Below the pieces are notes generated by a model, which saw only the letters and a list, made by a program, of their open reading frames with translations, ran no database searches and was not told the DNA's origin. Shown piece after piece: positions 31,978 to 41,606 of a stretch of 64,000 nucleotides of DNA (position 1 is its first letter; the number at the start of each line of letters is the position of its first letter). The stretch comes from Yersinia massiliensis CCUG 53443. Its GTDB lineage: Bacteria > Pseudomonadota > Gammaproteobacteria > Enterobacterales > Enterobacteriaceae. Where the stretch lies: positions 1,436,962-1,500,961 of the forward strand of contig NZ_HE997643.1 of assembly GCF_000312485.1 (NCBI RefSeq). The letters are read 5' to 3'. Made by a program: the position numbers and the translations under genes.

Positions 31978-32094
31978 CGTAACCTCTTCTCAGCCGGCTC
32001 GTTGGCCGGCTTTATTTATTTTATCTACCCAGCATCATTGAATTAGCAGGTCACAGCCCGTCCATTTCAGCGATGAAGGGTTGTAGGGTTTTAT

Positions 32095-33768
32095 CTAGAA
32101 AGTTTCCCAGTTATCTTGCAGGTCACTTCCCAGTGTTTTTTTCGCAGAGCCGCTCAATTCCTGCGTCGGTTGCTTGGTTTTTTTGACATTTTTGGTGTTA
32201 CTTGCACTCTCCATACGGAGAACAAATACCGACATGGATTGGGTTAACATGCTGGCTTGCTCTTCCAGTGCGGCGGCGGCAGAGGCTGACTCTTCCACCA
32301 AAGAGGCGTTTTGTTGCGTCACACGGTCCATTTCAGTAACCGCCTGACCCACTTGATCAATGCCGCGACTTTGTTCATCCGAGGCGGAAGCGATTTCGCC
32401 CATGATGTCGGTGACGCGAGTGACCGCATTAACGATATCGCCCATGGTTTCACCGGCGCTTTCGACCAGTACTGAACCCATATCGACACGGCTAACGGAG
32501 TCTTCAATTAAGCCTTTAATTTCTTTTGCGGCTTGCGCACTGCGTTGTGCCAAGTTACGCACTTCACCGGCGACTACGGCAAAACCGCGACCTTGCTCAC
32601 CCGCACGGGCTGCTTCAACAGCAGCATTCAATGCCAGAATATTGGTTTGGAAGGCAATGCCGTCGATAACACTGGTAATGTCTGCAATTTTCTGCGAACT
32701 ACCGGCGATCTCATGCATGGTTTGCACCACATTCGCGACGACTTTCCCGCCTTTTTGTGCAGTTTCTGAGGCACTCAATGCCAATTGGCTAGCCTGACGG
32801 GCATTTTCCGCATTCTGTTTCACGGTCGCCGTTAGCTGTTCCATGCTAGCTGCGGTCTCTTCCAGCGATGCCGCTTGCTCTTCGGTACGAGCAGACAGAT
32901 CATTGTTACCCGCAGCGATTTCAGAAGCGCCGCTGTAAATGGCATCAGCCCCTAAACGGACGTCATTGACGGTCGTCGCCAACTCAGTTTGCATGTGTTT
33001 CAAACTGGCGGCCAAGGTGCCCATTTCATTGCGGCTATGCACCTCAATGGTCTGAGTTAAATCCCCGTTGGCGATATGTTTGATGTGCTCAATCAAATGT
33101 TTCAGCGGGTTAATTAAGATGTGCTGCATCCCCAGCCACACAATGATAATGACGGCTAACACGGCAATCAGCACCGTCACAATCACACCCATCGCAAAAC
33201 TGAAGGACTGGTTGCTATCTTCCACTGCGGAGGCATACAAACGGTCATTCTGTGTCAGGTAGGTGTTGTAATCTTGCTCGAACGCATTTTGGAAGCTTGA
33301 GGTCGGCTGATCGAAGAATTCATTGATTTTGCCGGCTTCCATCAATTGGATAAGCTCAGTCAACGCACCAAAATATTGGTCATAGGTTTGTTTTAATTTT
33401 TTCGCCGATTCTGCACTTTGTTGGCTATCTTGCGGAATTTGCTCATAGTTTTTAAAACGGTCGGCTGCCACACCCAGAGTCCCTTTTGCGGAAGCCAACA
33501 GATCATTGACCGTTGGACCACTGCCGGTGTGGTTAACATCCATCATGTAGCGGATGCCGGCGCGGTTCAGTGTATTACGTGTTTGCAGCAGATTTACCCA
33601 GCTCTCGTTCAACACTGATTGTTGCTGACGGATAACTTGCAAAACTTCGAAGTTTTCTTTGTCATTTTTCAGGGAGTTGAAGAAAAGCCCGCTGGAAACC
33701 AGCTGTAAGGCACCAAATAGCACTAACACCAGCAGCAGGCTGGTGACCACTTTCATACGCTTAAACAT
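32095..33768 (-). CDS. tsr: methyl-accepting chemotaxis protein (Tsr-like)
   Basis: This is a chemoreceptor of 557 aa resembling the serine receptor. The ligand domain has [18 protein letters not shown], almost the Tsr serine-site helix. HAMP, methylation helices and the signalling tip are intact, and the C terminus ends in NWETF, the CheR/CheB tether. ATG 33768 follows AAGGGA. A FliA promoter lies 82 bp upstream with three 16-bp repeats in the leader. In Yersinia the equivalent gene is also called cheD. Confidence 0.93.
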   Translation of the reverse strand: MFKRMKVVTSLLLVLVLFGALQLVSSGLFFNSLKNDKENFEVLQVIRQQQSVLNESWVNLLQTRNTLNRAGIRYMMDVNHTGSGPTVNDLLASAKGTLGVAADRFKNYEQIPQDSQQSAESAKKLKQTYDQYFGALTELIQLMEAGKINEFFDQPTSSFQNAFEQDYNTYLTQNDRLYASAVEDSNQSFSFAMGVIVTVLIAVLAVIIIVWLGMQHILINPLKHLIEHIKHIANGDLTQTIEVHSRNEMGTLAASLKHMQTELATTVNDVRLGADAIYSGASEIAAGNNDLSARTEEQAASLEETAASMEQLTATVKQNAENARQASQLALSASETAQKGGKVVANVVQTMHEIAGSSQKIADITSVIDGIAFQTNILALNAAVEAARAGEQGRGFAVVAGEVRNLAQRSAQAAKEIKGLIEDSVSRVDMGSVLVESAGETMGDIVNAVTRVTDIMGEIASASDEQSRGIDQVGQAVTEMDRVTQQNASLVEESASAAAALEEQASMLTQSMSVFVLRMESASNTKNVKKTKQPTQELSGSAKKTLGSDLQDNWETF

Positions 33769-33783
33769 GTTGTCCCTTCATAA

Positions 33784-33831
33784 GTACGTCAAAACATAGG
33801 TATGTCAAAATACGGGTACGCCAAATCACAA
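33784..33831 (-). repeat. three 16-bp repeats in the leader of the Tsr-like gene
   Basis: On the + strand the units read GTACGTCAAAACATAG, GTATGTCAAAATACGG and GTACGCCAAATCACAA, back to back. They fall between the FliA promoter and the ATG, so they are transcribed in the 5' untranslated region. No known binding motif was recognised. Confidence 0.75.
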
Positions 33832-33849
33832 GACGCCTAATTAAATGTG

Positions 33850-33876
33850 TTATCGGCATTAAGGGGGGGAACTTTA
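33850..33876 (-). promoter_or_regulatory. FliA (sigma-28) promoter for the Tsr-like receptor, with a C7 tract in the spacer
   Basis: Read on the minus strand: TAAAGTTC, 11 bases, GCCGATAA. The -10 is perfect, the -35 matches 7 of 8 and the spacing is exact. A run of seven C begins at the last base of the -35 box and fills more than half of the spacer. Slippage there would change the spacing by one base. Confidence 0.9.
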
Positions 33877-33949
33877 CTGGAGAGGGGGGATTATTTTTTT
33901 TCGCACGGATGAGGATTGGGTCTGGTTTCGGTTGAGAATCGGATCTGGT

Positions 33950-34468
33950 TTCGGTTGATAGGCGTTCTGTGGCTACTTTACCCTTGTAGCCTCAACCGAG
34001 TCGGGCCGCAGGGCGGCGGCCCAACACCCGCGCCTTTGCGCGAAATATTGCCCTGCGGGTAAACCTCCTACAGCTTGCCGGCTTATCGAACCGGCGCTGA
34101 CTCGCTCCCAGCTCGACAGCCCCTTTCGCCGCGTCCATGCGGCTCATTCGGCCTGCAATCTTTGTCGGCAATATTCCTGATTGCGCTCAACGTCAAGACC
34201 CTTGGTTTTGACCTTGATGTTTAAAGCACATTTGAGCTGCCGAATGAAGAGAGAAGGTAGGACGCGAGGCATGGATGCCGAGCGAGCCGTGCTTGAGCAG
34301 GAGCGAATCACGGCGGTCCGTCAGCCGAAACGATGAGTGAGGGAACCTGCGAAGCAGGCAAGCGATACGTGCGCAAGCGCGGGGGCTCCAAGGGGGTCAC
34401 GCGCTTGTGACCCCATTGGCGGTTGAGGCATCAGAGCCAAAGTGAACGCCTAACTCATGTCAACCGAA
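33950..34468. mobile_element. non-coding MITE-like element with imperfect terminal inverted repeats
   Basis: The left end (33950-33998) and the reverse complement of the right end (34468-34420) share ordered blocks TTCGGTTGA, TAGGCGTTC, TGGCT and GCCTCAACCG over about 50 bp. The inside is G+C-rich, highly structured and has no credible ORF. At the left flank TCTGGTTTCGGTTGA occurs twice (33921-33935, 33944-33958), and the right end is partly duplicated downstream. The element separates cheW from the Tsr-like gene, which are adjacent in many enterobacteria. I infer a dispersed non-autonomous repeat; genome-wide copy number is not visible here. Confidence 0.6.
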
Positions 34469-34627
34469 CCAAACACCAAACACCAAACACCAAACACTAA
34501 ACACCAAACAAAACAACCAGAATCACCTGCGAAGCAGGCAAGCGATACGTGCGCAAGCGCAGGGGCTCCAATGGGGTCACGCGCTTGTGACCCCATTGGC
34601 GGTTGAGGCATCAGAGCCAGGGTGAAC
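34345..34627. repeat. two copies of a 103-bp repeat, 180 bp apart
   Basis: 34345-34447 and 34525-34627 are nearly identical (four substitutions seen). Each holds a CCTGC-gaa-GCAGG hairpin and a stem formed by GGGGTCAC with GTGACCCC (in copy 1 GGGGGTCAC), and each is followed by a CAACCGAACC box (34461, 34641). The first copy is the right end of the inverted-repeat element; the second ends 19 bp from the cheW stop. Confidence 0.85.
34471..34505. repeat. heptanucleotide tandem repeat (AAACACC)5
   Basis: Five units of AAACACC (the fourth reads AAACACT) run from 34471 to 34505, followed by a decayed unit. It lies between the two copies of the 103-bp repeat. It has the form of a variable-number tandem repeat; whether it varies cannot be seen from one sequence. 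Confidence 0.85.
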
Positions 34628-34668
34628 ACTGAAGTGATAGCAACCGAACCGATCACCAACCCAAAACT

Positions 34669-35166
34669 TTACCCCTTAACCACCGCATCAATCAACGACA
34701 TCTCCTCACTACTCAACAACTTCTCAATATCAACCAAAATCAACATTCTCTCACCCAAAGAACCTAACCCAGTGAGATACTCCGTCGCTAACGTCACCGC
34801 AAACTCAGGTGCTGGACGGATTTGCTCATTGGTCAATGACAACACATCAGACACGCCATCAACCACAATACCCACGACGCGATGATCCAGATTCAACACG
34901 ATCACCACGGTATTTTCGTTATAACTTACGCCCTTCTGCGCAAATTTAACCCGCAGGTCAATAATCGGCACAATCACGCCACGCAAGTTAGTCACACCTT
35001 TAATAAATGCAGGCGTGTTCGCAATACGAGTCACCTGGTCGTAACCCCGGATCTCTTGCACTTTCAAAATATCAATGCCGTACTCTTCATCGCCCAGCGT
35101 AAAAATCAGGAACTCTTGTCCTACCGTTTCGCCAGCCAGCTTCGTGACGGTTGCTAGTCCTGCCAT
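34669..35166 (-). CDS. cheW: chemotaxis coupling protein CheW
   Basis: CheW (165 aa) links receptors to CheA. It has the double SH3-like fold signature [19 protein letters not shown] and [23 protein letters not shown] 35166 begins [13 protein letters not shown], as in enterobacterial CheW. cheA lies 120 bp upstream in the same direction. Downstream lie the repeat region and then the receptor genes. Confidence 0.98.
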   Translation of the reverse strand: MAGLATVTKLAGETVGQEFLIFTLGDEEYGIDILKVQEIRGYDQVTRIANTPAFIKGVTNLRGVIVPIIDLRVKFAQKGVSYNENTVVIVLNLDHRVVGIVVDGVSDVLSLTNEQIRPAPEFAVTLATEYLTGLGSLGERMLILVDIEKLLSSEEMSLIDAVVKG

Positions 35167-35286
35167 GTTTTTTACCCTTTAATCAGTAGGTTGAATTTAT
35201 GTTTTTTTTCAGGGCTGGAAACTTCCTTCACAGCCCTGCACCTGTTTTCATACGGATTTAATACAGGCGTCCTATCGGGACATCCA

Positions 35287-37368
35287 TTAAGCAGCAACAG
35301 TACTTTCAACCGTCACGCGCTTTTCCCGATTTAGGGCCTGCAAAGCAGATACATCAACAATTAATGCGACGCTACCATCACCCAAAATGGTCGCGGCTGA
35401 AATGCCGGGCACCTTGCGATAGTTACTTTCTAGATTTTTCACCACCACTTGATGCTGACCAATCAGTTGATCGACCAACAGTGCATAACGACGACCAGCA
35501 CTTTGCAGAATCACAACAATGCCTTGAGTGGCTTCGGTTTTTGCATTTTCAACATCAAATACCCGATACAGTTCCACCAACGGTAGATACTCACCGCGCA
35601 CTTGTAACACACGTTCTCCACCCGCCAGTGGGTGTAAATCTTCTGCCAACGGTTGCAGTGACTCCATCACCGCATTGAGCGGCAAAATAAAGACTTCATC
35701 ACTGACTTTGACGGACATGCCATCAAGAATAGCCAACGTCAATGGCAGCAAAATACGGATTGATGTCCCTTTACCCGCCTGGAAACTGACTTGCACATGG
35801 CCGCCCATTTCCTGAATATTTCGCTTCACCACGTCCATGCCAACGCCACGCCCAGAGACATCCGTCACTTGCTCAGCGGTGGAAAAACCCGGTGCAAAAA
35901 TCAGCATCCCGACATCTTCATCGCTCATGTGTTCGTTAACGGCCATTCCTTGCGACTGCGCTTTCGCCAAGATCTTCTGCCGATTCAGACCCGCGCCATC
36001 ATCGAGCACTTCGATGCAAATATTGCCGCCCTGATGTTCTGCTGACAGCGTCAGATTACCAACCGGTTGTTTCCCTGCCGCGACACGGGTTTGCGCATCT
36101 TCAATGCCGTGATCGAGACTGTTACGCACCAAGTGCGTTAATGGGTCGATAATGCGCTCGATCAGGCTTTTATCCAGTTCGGTCGAGCTGCCCAGTAACG
36201 TCAGTTCAACCTGCTTATTCAGTTTGCTGGCCAAGTCACGAACCAAGCGCGGGAAACGGCTGAAGACATACTCCATCGGCATCATGCGGATAGACATGAC
36301 CGACTCTTGCAAGTCTCGCGCGTTACGTTCCAACTGCCCCATGCTATTGAGCAAATCACCGTTAATCACGGGGTCGAGGATGCTGGATCGCTGTGCAAGC
36401 ATGGATTGAGTAATAACCAGTTCACCCACCAAATTAATCAGTTGATCAACCTTTTCAACGGCGACGCGAATGCTGGTCGATTCACTGGCTTTCGCTTTCG
36501 GCTTCACGTGTTCAGAGCTGGTCGGTGCGGTAACTGCACCAGCAACCTTCGGTGTAGCTTTGACTTCAACTATTGGTGCAACGGCAGCTTGAGGTACGTT
36601 TACTTCTACAGCACCCACTTCTGCAACATCCACCTCAACAACATCATCAGTCACTGGTGATGACTCGGCCTGCACAAAACTGATCTGCTCAGGTTCCAAG
36701 ACAAAACAGAGTACAGCGCTGATATCATCTTCATTGACGGAAGTAATTAAGGTGGCTTCAAGGCTATCTATTGTTTGATGCGGATCTTGGACTTCCCCAA
36801 GATTGCCCAGCTCTTCGAGCATCAATGGAACTTCTTGCTCTTTTAAGCCTGATAAGCGAATGCGCATACCGCCCTGAACTAAAGCTGGCGATTTACCACT
36901 GGCCTTGGTTTCCACAACAGCGGCACTTTCACTGCTGGATGTCGCTGAAGGCGTATTCGCGGTGGCAGGTTGGTCTAATGCTTCAAGTGCCAACTGGCGC
37001 AAGGCGTGGCAAATATACTCAAAGCTTTCCGCATTGGGTTCTTGCGAGGTTTTATAGGCGTCCAACTGTTCCTGCATAATATCTTTCGTTTCCAAAAACA
37101 GGTTGATGATATCAGTGCTCAGACGCATTTCATCGCGGCGGGCACCGTCCAACAGGTTTTCCAACAGATGGGTTGTCTCTTGCAATACCGTAAAGCCAAA
37201 CGTCGCTGCCCCACCTTTGATGGAATGAGCCGCGCGGAAAATGGCATTGAGTTGTTCATTGTCTGGTGCCAATGGATCCAGCAGAAGCAAATGCTGTTCC
37301 ATATCCGCCAGTAGTTCATCTGCTTCATCAAAAAACGTCTGATAAAACGCGGTAATATCCATGCTCAC
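35287..37368 (-). CDS. cheA: chemotaxis histidine kinase CheA
   Basis: CheA (693 aa) is the central kinase. It has a P1 domain with phospho-His48 (FRAAHSIKGGA), a P2 CheY/CheB-binding domain and a long Val/Ala/Glu/Pro linker (about residues 245-300). Dimerisation, ATPase (HLVRNSLDHGIED, DDGAGLN, VSGRGVGMD) and CheW-like domains follow. The start is GTG 37368: GAGG lies seven bases upstream, and it gives the MSMDI start known from E. coli CheA. The open frame further upstream is antisense-like Arg/His-rich sequence within motB and is not used. Confidence 0.97.
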   Translation of the reverse strand: MSMDITAFYQTFFDEADELLADMEQHLLLLDPLAPDNEQLNAIFRAAHSIKGGAATFGFTVLQETTHLLENLLDGARRDEMRLSTDIINLFLETKDIMQEQLDAYKTSQEPNAESFEYICHALRQLALEALDQPATANTPSATSSSESAAVVETKASGKSPALVQGGMRIRLSGLKEQEVPLMLEELGNLGEVQDPHQTIDSLEATLITSVNEDDISAVLCFVLEPEQISFVQAESSPVTDDVVEVDVAEVGAVEVNVPQAAVAPIVEVKATPKVAGAVTAPTSSEHVKPKAKASESTSIRVAVEKVDQLINLVGELVITQSMLAQRSSILDPVINGDLLNSMGQLERNARDLQESVMSIRMMPMEYVFSRFPRLVRDLASKLNKQVELTLLGSSTELDKSLIERIIDPLTHLVRNSLDHGIEDAQTRVAAGKQPVGNLTLSAEHQGGNICIEVLDDGAGLNRQKILAKAQSQGMAVNEHMSDEDVGMLIFAPGFSTAEQVTDVSGRGVGMDVVKRNIQEMGGHVQVSFQAGKGTSIRILLPLTLAILDGMSVKVSDEVFILPLNAVMESLQPLAEDLHPLAGGERVLQVRGEYLPLVELYRVFDVENAKTEATQGIVVILQSAGRRYALLVDQLIGQHQVVVKNLESNYRKVPGISAATILGDGSVALIVDVSALQALNREKRVTVESTVAA

Positions 37369-37378
37369 GGTGTCACCT

Positions 37379-38629
37379 CTACTGTGCGTCGCGGCTTGTC
37401 GGAGAGACCGGTACATTACTTGCAGGTGCCGCTGGCAACGCAGTCGTTGGTCCAGTAGCCACTGGGGTAATGTTCCCCGTACTCGATTGTTGTGTTTGTG
37501 GTGTCGTCGTTGGCAAGACTGCCGTTGACGATGCTGACGCTGTTGGTGATGCCGTTGGCGCAGCCGGTGCATTCACAGGTACATCAGGTGTTGTCGTTGC
37601 AAGCCCTGTCGTAGCAGATGTTGTCGTCGCTGATGGCGGTGCCACACTTGCCCCAGCCACTGCCGAACCTGCTGCGGCCGGTTGCCCCGTCAATTTTGCC
37701 GCTGGTGCAGCAGCGGCTGCCGGTGCGACGGGTACAACGCCACTGGTTTCGACCTGCTTCAAACTTTCTGCTTTCTCGATATCCAGCGCTTTGTTATCCA
37801 AATTCTCGTGCTCAATATCGTGTTGAGTCTGCTTGTTCAGCACCAAGATACTGATACGGCGGTTGACCGGATCATCCGATGCTTGTTCCTTGAGGCGCAT
37901 CGTCGAAGCCATGCCGACCACACGTAATACCTTGCCTTCATCCAGTCCCCCTGCCAGCAACTCACGCCGTGAAGCATTGGCACGATCAGCGGATAACTCC
38001 CAGTTACTGTATCCGCGCTCACCGCTGGCATAAGGCAGGTCATCGGTATGACCGGACAAACTGATTTTGTTCGGGATGTCATTTAGGATCGGCGCAATGG
38101 CACGTAAAATATCGCGCATATAGGGTTCAACCTGTGCGCTCCCCATTTTGAACATCGGCCGATTTTGGCTATCGATAATCTGTATTCTCAGCCCCTCTTC
38201 CATCATGTTAATCAACAGATGTGGCCGTAATGCTCTCAGTCGAGGATCAGACTCGATGAGTTGATCCAACTTTTCCCGTAGCTTATTAAGGCGATATTCC
38301 TCTTTGCGGCGCTCTTCAGAATCAATGTGTTTGCGCACTTCACCGACTTGTTGGGTTGGGTCATCGCCCCCACCCGGAATGGGGCTCGTACTGGAACTGC
38401 TTTTATCGCCGCTGGTCAGCGCAACTTTCAATGGCGTGCGAAAGTATTCTGCAATTTGTGTCAGCTCTTGCGGGCTGGAAACGGAGAGCAACCACATCAC
38501 CAGAAAGAAGGCCATCATCGCGGTCATAAAGTCAGCGTAAGCGATTTTCCATGACCCGCCATGATGACCACCACCATGTTTGGCTTTACGCTTTTTGACC
38601 AGAATAACGGGATGGTTCTGATGCTTCAT
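37379..38629 (-). CDS. motB: flagellar stator protein MotB with long low-complexity tail
   Basis: MotB (416 aa, against about 308 in E. coli) anchors the stator to peptidoglycan. The single membrane helix holds the proton-accepting Asp33 ([20 protein letters not shown]). The OmpA-like peptidoglycan-binding domain contains [20 protein letters not shown] and [11 protein letters not shown]. The last roughly 100 residues are almost only Ala, Pro, Thr, Ser and Val, an extension absent from E. coli MotB. The ATG overlaps motA (ATGA). Confidence 0.97.
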   Translation of the reverse strand: MKHQNHPVILVKKRKAKHGGGHHGGSWKIAYADFMTAMMAFFLVMWLLSVSSPQELTQIAEYFRTPLKVALTSGDKSSSSTSPIPGGGDDPTQQVGEVRKHIDSEERRKEEYRLNKLREKLDQLIESDPRLRALRPHLLINMMEEGLRIQIIDSQNRPMFKMGSAQVEPYMRDILRAIAPILNDIPNKISLSGHTDDLPYASGERGYSNWELSADRANASRRELLAGGLDEGKVLRVVGMASTMRLKEQASDDPVNRRISILVLNKQTQHDIEHENLDNKALDIEKAESLKQVETSGVVPVAPAAAAAPAAKLTGQPAAAGSAVAGASVAPPSATTTSATTGLATTTPDVPVNAPAAPTASPTASASSTAVLPTTTPQTQQSSTGNITPVATGPTTALPAAPASNVPVSPTSRDAQ

Positions 38630-39513
38630 GCGTCCTCTTCTGTCGCTTGCGGTGCTGGCGCTTTCACTCTGCGCACATGCTCTTCTAACTCAATGAACGA
38701 TGGACGTTCCGTGGTGTAGAGTGTTTTACGACCAAATTCGACGGCAATTTGCGGTGCATATCCGTTCAGGCTGGAAAGCAGTGTCACCTTGATGCACTGC
38801 ATCATTTTGGTGGTTTCCGCACTCTGTTGGCGCAATAAGGTCGCCAAAGGTGAAATAAAGCCATAGGCCAGCAAAATACCCAAAAACGTCCCTACCATCG
38901 CATGGGCAATTAACGCCCCAAGTTCTGCGGCTGGCCGGTCTGCAGAGGCCAAGGCGTGTACCACCCCCATGACTGCGGCAACAATACCGAAGGCCGGAAG
39001 TGAATCCCCCACCATCGCCAAGCTACCCGCGGGCACTTCGCATTCTTGTTCGTGGGTTTCTATCTCTTCATCCATCAAGGCTTCGATTTCAAAAGCGTTC
39101 ATATTTCCGCTGACAATTAACCGCAAATAGTCAGTAATAAATTCGACTAATAACTTATCGGCCAAAATTCTTGGATAATTAGAGAAAATTTCACTTTCAA
39201 GTGGATTTTCTATATCCCGCTCCAGCGACAACATTCCCTGCTGACGGGATTTTGCTAATAGGCGATACAGCAGCGCCATTAAATCCATATACAGGACTTT
39301 GTTATATTTAGAGCGGCGCATCAATTTTGGCATTGCCTTCATTGTGGCTTTAATTGCTTTACCATTGTTGCCCACAATAAATGCGCCAATACCTGCCCCG
39401 CCGATAATTAAAAACTCGGCTGGCTGATAAAGTGCGCCAAGGTGACCACCAACAATCATGTAGCCACCGAAAACCGCACCCAAGACCACGAGATAACCCA
39501 AAATAACTAACAC
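38626..39513 (-). CDS. motA: flagellar stator protein MotA
   Basis: MotA (295 aa) forms the proton channel with MotB and pushes on FliG. Four membrane helices and the cytoplasmic loop are conserved ([20 protein letters not shown], then [20 protein letters not shown]). The start is GTG 39513 behind AAGGA, giving the conserved [12 protein letters not shown]. No clear FliA promoter was found in the 137-bp gap to flhC, so transcription may include readthrough from flhDC. Confidence 0.97.
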   Translation of the reverse strand: MLVILGYLVVLGAVFGGYMIVGGHLGALYQPAEFLIIGGAGIGAFIVGNNGKAIKATMKAMPKLMRRSKYNKVLYMDLMALLYRLLAKSRQQGMLSLERDIENPLESEIFSNYPRILADKLLVEFITDYLRLIVSGNMNAFEIEALMDEEIETHEQECEVPAGSLAMVGDSLPAFGIVAAVMGVVHALASADRPAAELGALIAHAMVGTFLGILLAYGFISPLATLLRQQSAETTKMMQCIKVTLLSSLNGYAPQIAVEFGRKTLYTTERPSFIELEEHVRRVKAPAPQATEEDA

Positions 39514-39592
39514 GCGACATCCTTAGCAAAGTGTGTGGGCGGAAGGTGAGGTGTTTGCACCTTTTGAGGGCAATGAGTTGCCATTAACTGGC

Positions 39593-39622
39593 TACAGGAA
39601 CGATATCCATATCGCTGCTGTA
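39593..39622 (-). other. hairpin in the flhC-motA gap
   Basis: TACAG and CTGTA flank CGATAT-cc-ATATCG with symmetric 3-nt internal loops (gaa/ctg), about 30 bp after the flhC stop. No T run follows on the minus strand. It could modulate readthrough from flhDC into motA. Confidence 0.4.
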
Positions 39623-39650
39623 ACCAAAAATTCAGGCAAATCAAAAAAAC

Positions 39651-40232
39651 TCAAACGGCGCGTCTAACCTGCTCATCCAGCAGTTGTGAAGTTATATCGG
39701 CAGGTTGCGGAGAAAGTTTACGTTTTTTTACTGCGCGGGAAGGTGGTTGGCAGAGACTGCAAACAAAACTGTTTCGTGGCTGGTGCGCATGGGTGATAAA
39801 AGCACCACCACAGCAATTGCAACCCGAGAGCTGCAACATACCACTGTCAACGAATCGAACTAAAGTCCAAGCACGGGTTAACGCCAGTAGTGGCGGGATC
39901 CCTGCCTGATCAGGACACTGTTCGAGGTAAAGGCGATAGGCCTTAATAACAGCTTCGACACCGGTGCATTGCCCGCTTTTTAGCAAGAAGCTGTACGCGT
40001 TATAAAACATCGATGAGTGAATATTTTGTTCCCAAGTCATAAACCAATCAGTTGAAAATGGGAGCATACCTTTCGGTGGCGGGCTACCTCTCAGCTCTTT
40101 GTAAAGCTTAATTAGGCGACCCCGACTGAGTTGCGTTTCGCTTTCAAGCATCTGTAAACGCGCACCCAAAGTGATTAATTCCATTGCCAAATGAATATCT
40201 TTGGCTTCTTGGACAATACTTTTCTCAACCAT
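39651..40232 (-). CDS. flhC: flagellar master regulator subunit FlhC
   Basis: FlhC (193 aa) binds DNA together with FlhD and activates class II flagellar genes. The zinc-binding cysteines are visible as SGCNCCGG and FVCSLCQPP. The protein is full length and closely enterobacterial. It starts 3 bp after the flhD stop. Confidence 0.98.
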   Translation of the reverse strand: MVEKSIVQEAKDIHLAMELITLGARLQMLESETQLSRGRLIKLYKELRGSPPPKGMLPFSTDWFMTWEQNIHSSMFYNAYSFLLKSGQCTGVEAVIKAYRLYLEQCPDQAGIPPLLALTRAWTLVRFVDSGMLQLSGCNCCGGAFITHAHQPRNSFVCSLCQPPSRAVKKRKLSPQPADITSQLLDEQVRRAV

Positions 40233-40235
40233 CTG

Positions 40236-40586
40236 TCATGCTCTTTTCTTAGGCACGCCACCGTCTTTTGACGATAGTTCGTGGAGTAAGTGGCTAGACA
40301 ATAGAATTCCGGTGTGGATTTGCTGCAAGTCATCCACACGAGATTCTTTCGTCAGATGATGAATAGTGTTGTGATCACCGAAACGGAAATGACAGACCAA
40401 TTGGTTAGTTTCAGCCAATTTAACCATTTGCGGTAATGTTAACTGTGATAATGCATCCGCCATGGCGTCAGTAATACCTAAGCGAAACATTGCTGAGGCT
40501 TTCTCATCGTTAATTAATCGCTGCGCTAAGAGCAAATATGACAAATTAATATCATAAATATGTTTGAGTAATTCAGACGTACTCAT
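40236..40586 (-). CDS. flhD: flagellar master regulator subunit FlhD
   Basis: FlhD (116 aa) is intact: [20 protein letters not shown] at the start and [20 protein letters not shown] near the end. ATG 40586 is chosen over 40595, three codons earlier, because CGGGA sits nine bases upstream and homologues start (M)xTSELLK. An intact flhD means the window is not from typical Y. pestis, in which flhD is frameshifted. Confidence 0.98.
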   Translation of the reverse strand: MSTSELLKHIYDINLSYLLLAQRLINDEKASAMFRLGITDAMADALSQLTLPQMVKLAETNQLVCHFRFGDHNTIHHLTKESRVDDLQQIHTGILLSSHLLHELSSKDGGVPKKRA

Positions 40587-40834
40587 TTTATACATCCCGA
40601 CAGATTATGTTTTAACACATAAGTTGGATGATAGTATTCTTCACCCAAGACCTGGGATCCTTCCCGTTATACAGTTAATTAAAACCCATAAAACTAAAAG
40701 TAATTGAAATCTACTGGTGCTAAGTTGCAAAAAAATACGCTTTGGGTCTGAAACAGCATGTCGTCGGTTTGGCAGCTGAACTTTGCGCTGCTCTAATAAT
40801 GCCCTCACGCCATGAAACTTTTTTTACAAAATAA

Positions 40835-40848
40835 TAGGAATATTCCTA
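40835..40848 (-). promoter_or_regulatory. RcsAB box upstream of flhDC
   Basis: TAGGAATATTCCTA differs at one base from the RcsAB consensus TAAGAATATTCCTA and is a perfect 14-bp palindrome. It lies about 250 bp before flhD and downstream of the CRP site. An RcsAB box at the flhDC promoter, mediating repression by the Rcs envelope-stress system, is known in enterobacteria. Confidence 0.8.
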
Positions 40849-40916
40849 AAGAGGCCCAACTCTACTCCCGAATCATTAGCACATACAATGTGACTAGTGA
40901 TTCATTTTAAATGTAA

Positions 40917-40932
40917 TGTGACAAAGGTCACA
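40917..40932 (-). promoter_or_regulatory. CRP site upstream of flhDC
   Basis: TGTGACAAAGGTCACA has both half-sites of the CRP consensus TGTGA-N6-TCACA without mismatch. It lies about 330 bp before flhD and about 76 bp upstream (centre to centre on the minus strand) of the RcsAB box. CRP activation of flhDC is well known in E. coli and fits here. Confidence 0.85.
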
Positions 40933-41606
40933 AAAATAAAATAAAAAGCTGCTACCTTGCATTTAAATTGTTCATTTTTTGACCGTCATGATGATCGAAA
41001 AATAGCCAGAAGTCAGAAAAGAGCTAAAAAACTAAGGATATAGGCCCAATTCCCAGTGTTTTTAGATCAATTCGAACAAATGCATTCCTAAAGCAAAATA
41101 GCAGAACATAAATCTGTCATAACCCGAAATTATTAGCATCACACGCTGAAAACGCCTGAGATTACTCGGTAAGACTATTAGTCACCTCAGAAACTATTTT
41201 GTTTTAACGAATATTTATGCGCTTGCTGACAAAATCATTCACCGAACATTTATTAACCAATTACGATTTTGCCGTTAAGAAGTTCGATATCTCGTCTTGA
41301 TAAAGGCAACAAAGGTAACTACATGTTTCACTTTTACGTAACCGGATACATTTTCATCAAGCACATTTTCAACTTTGGTTCATATCCGCATTTTTGCAAG
41401 GGATTTGTGAACAAAATGTAAGATATTTTAATAAATAATGTTTAAAACATAAGTTTCCAATCTGTTTTATCTTCCCGTACATTATTTAACCCAATGCAAT
41501 GAAAGGTATTTTTGTCAGTAACAGGCAATTGTGATTAACCTCCCATTTCTAAAAGGTGCGATCCCCTAATCTTTAATCTGTAGCACAGCTAATGAGAATT
41601 CAAAAA
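40933..41606. other. AT-rich intergenic region between flhDC control sites and uspC
   Basis: About 670 bp of A+T-rich DNA lie between divergent flhDC and uspC. I see no credible ORF, tRNA or strong terminator. It probably holds further flhDC and uspC regulatory sequence (curved AT-rich DNA of the kind bound by nucleoid proteins), but I cannot name sites. Confidence 0.5.

Noticed and set aside
34450..34659. Minus-strand ORF of 69 codons over the heptamer repeat, with repeating CLVFGVW-like residues.
   Set aside because: It is a translation of the tandem repeat and structured element, without start signals.
37369..37572. N-terminal extension of cheA open to 37572.
   Set aside because: It is antisense-like, Arg/His/Gln-rich sequence within the motB 3' end; the GTG at 37368 has the ribosome site and matches E. 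coli CheA.
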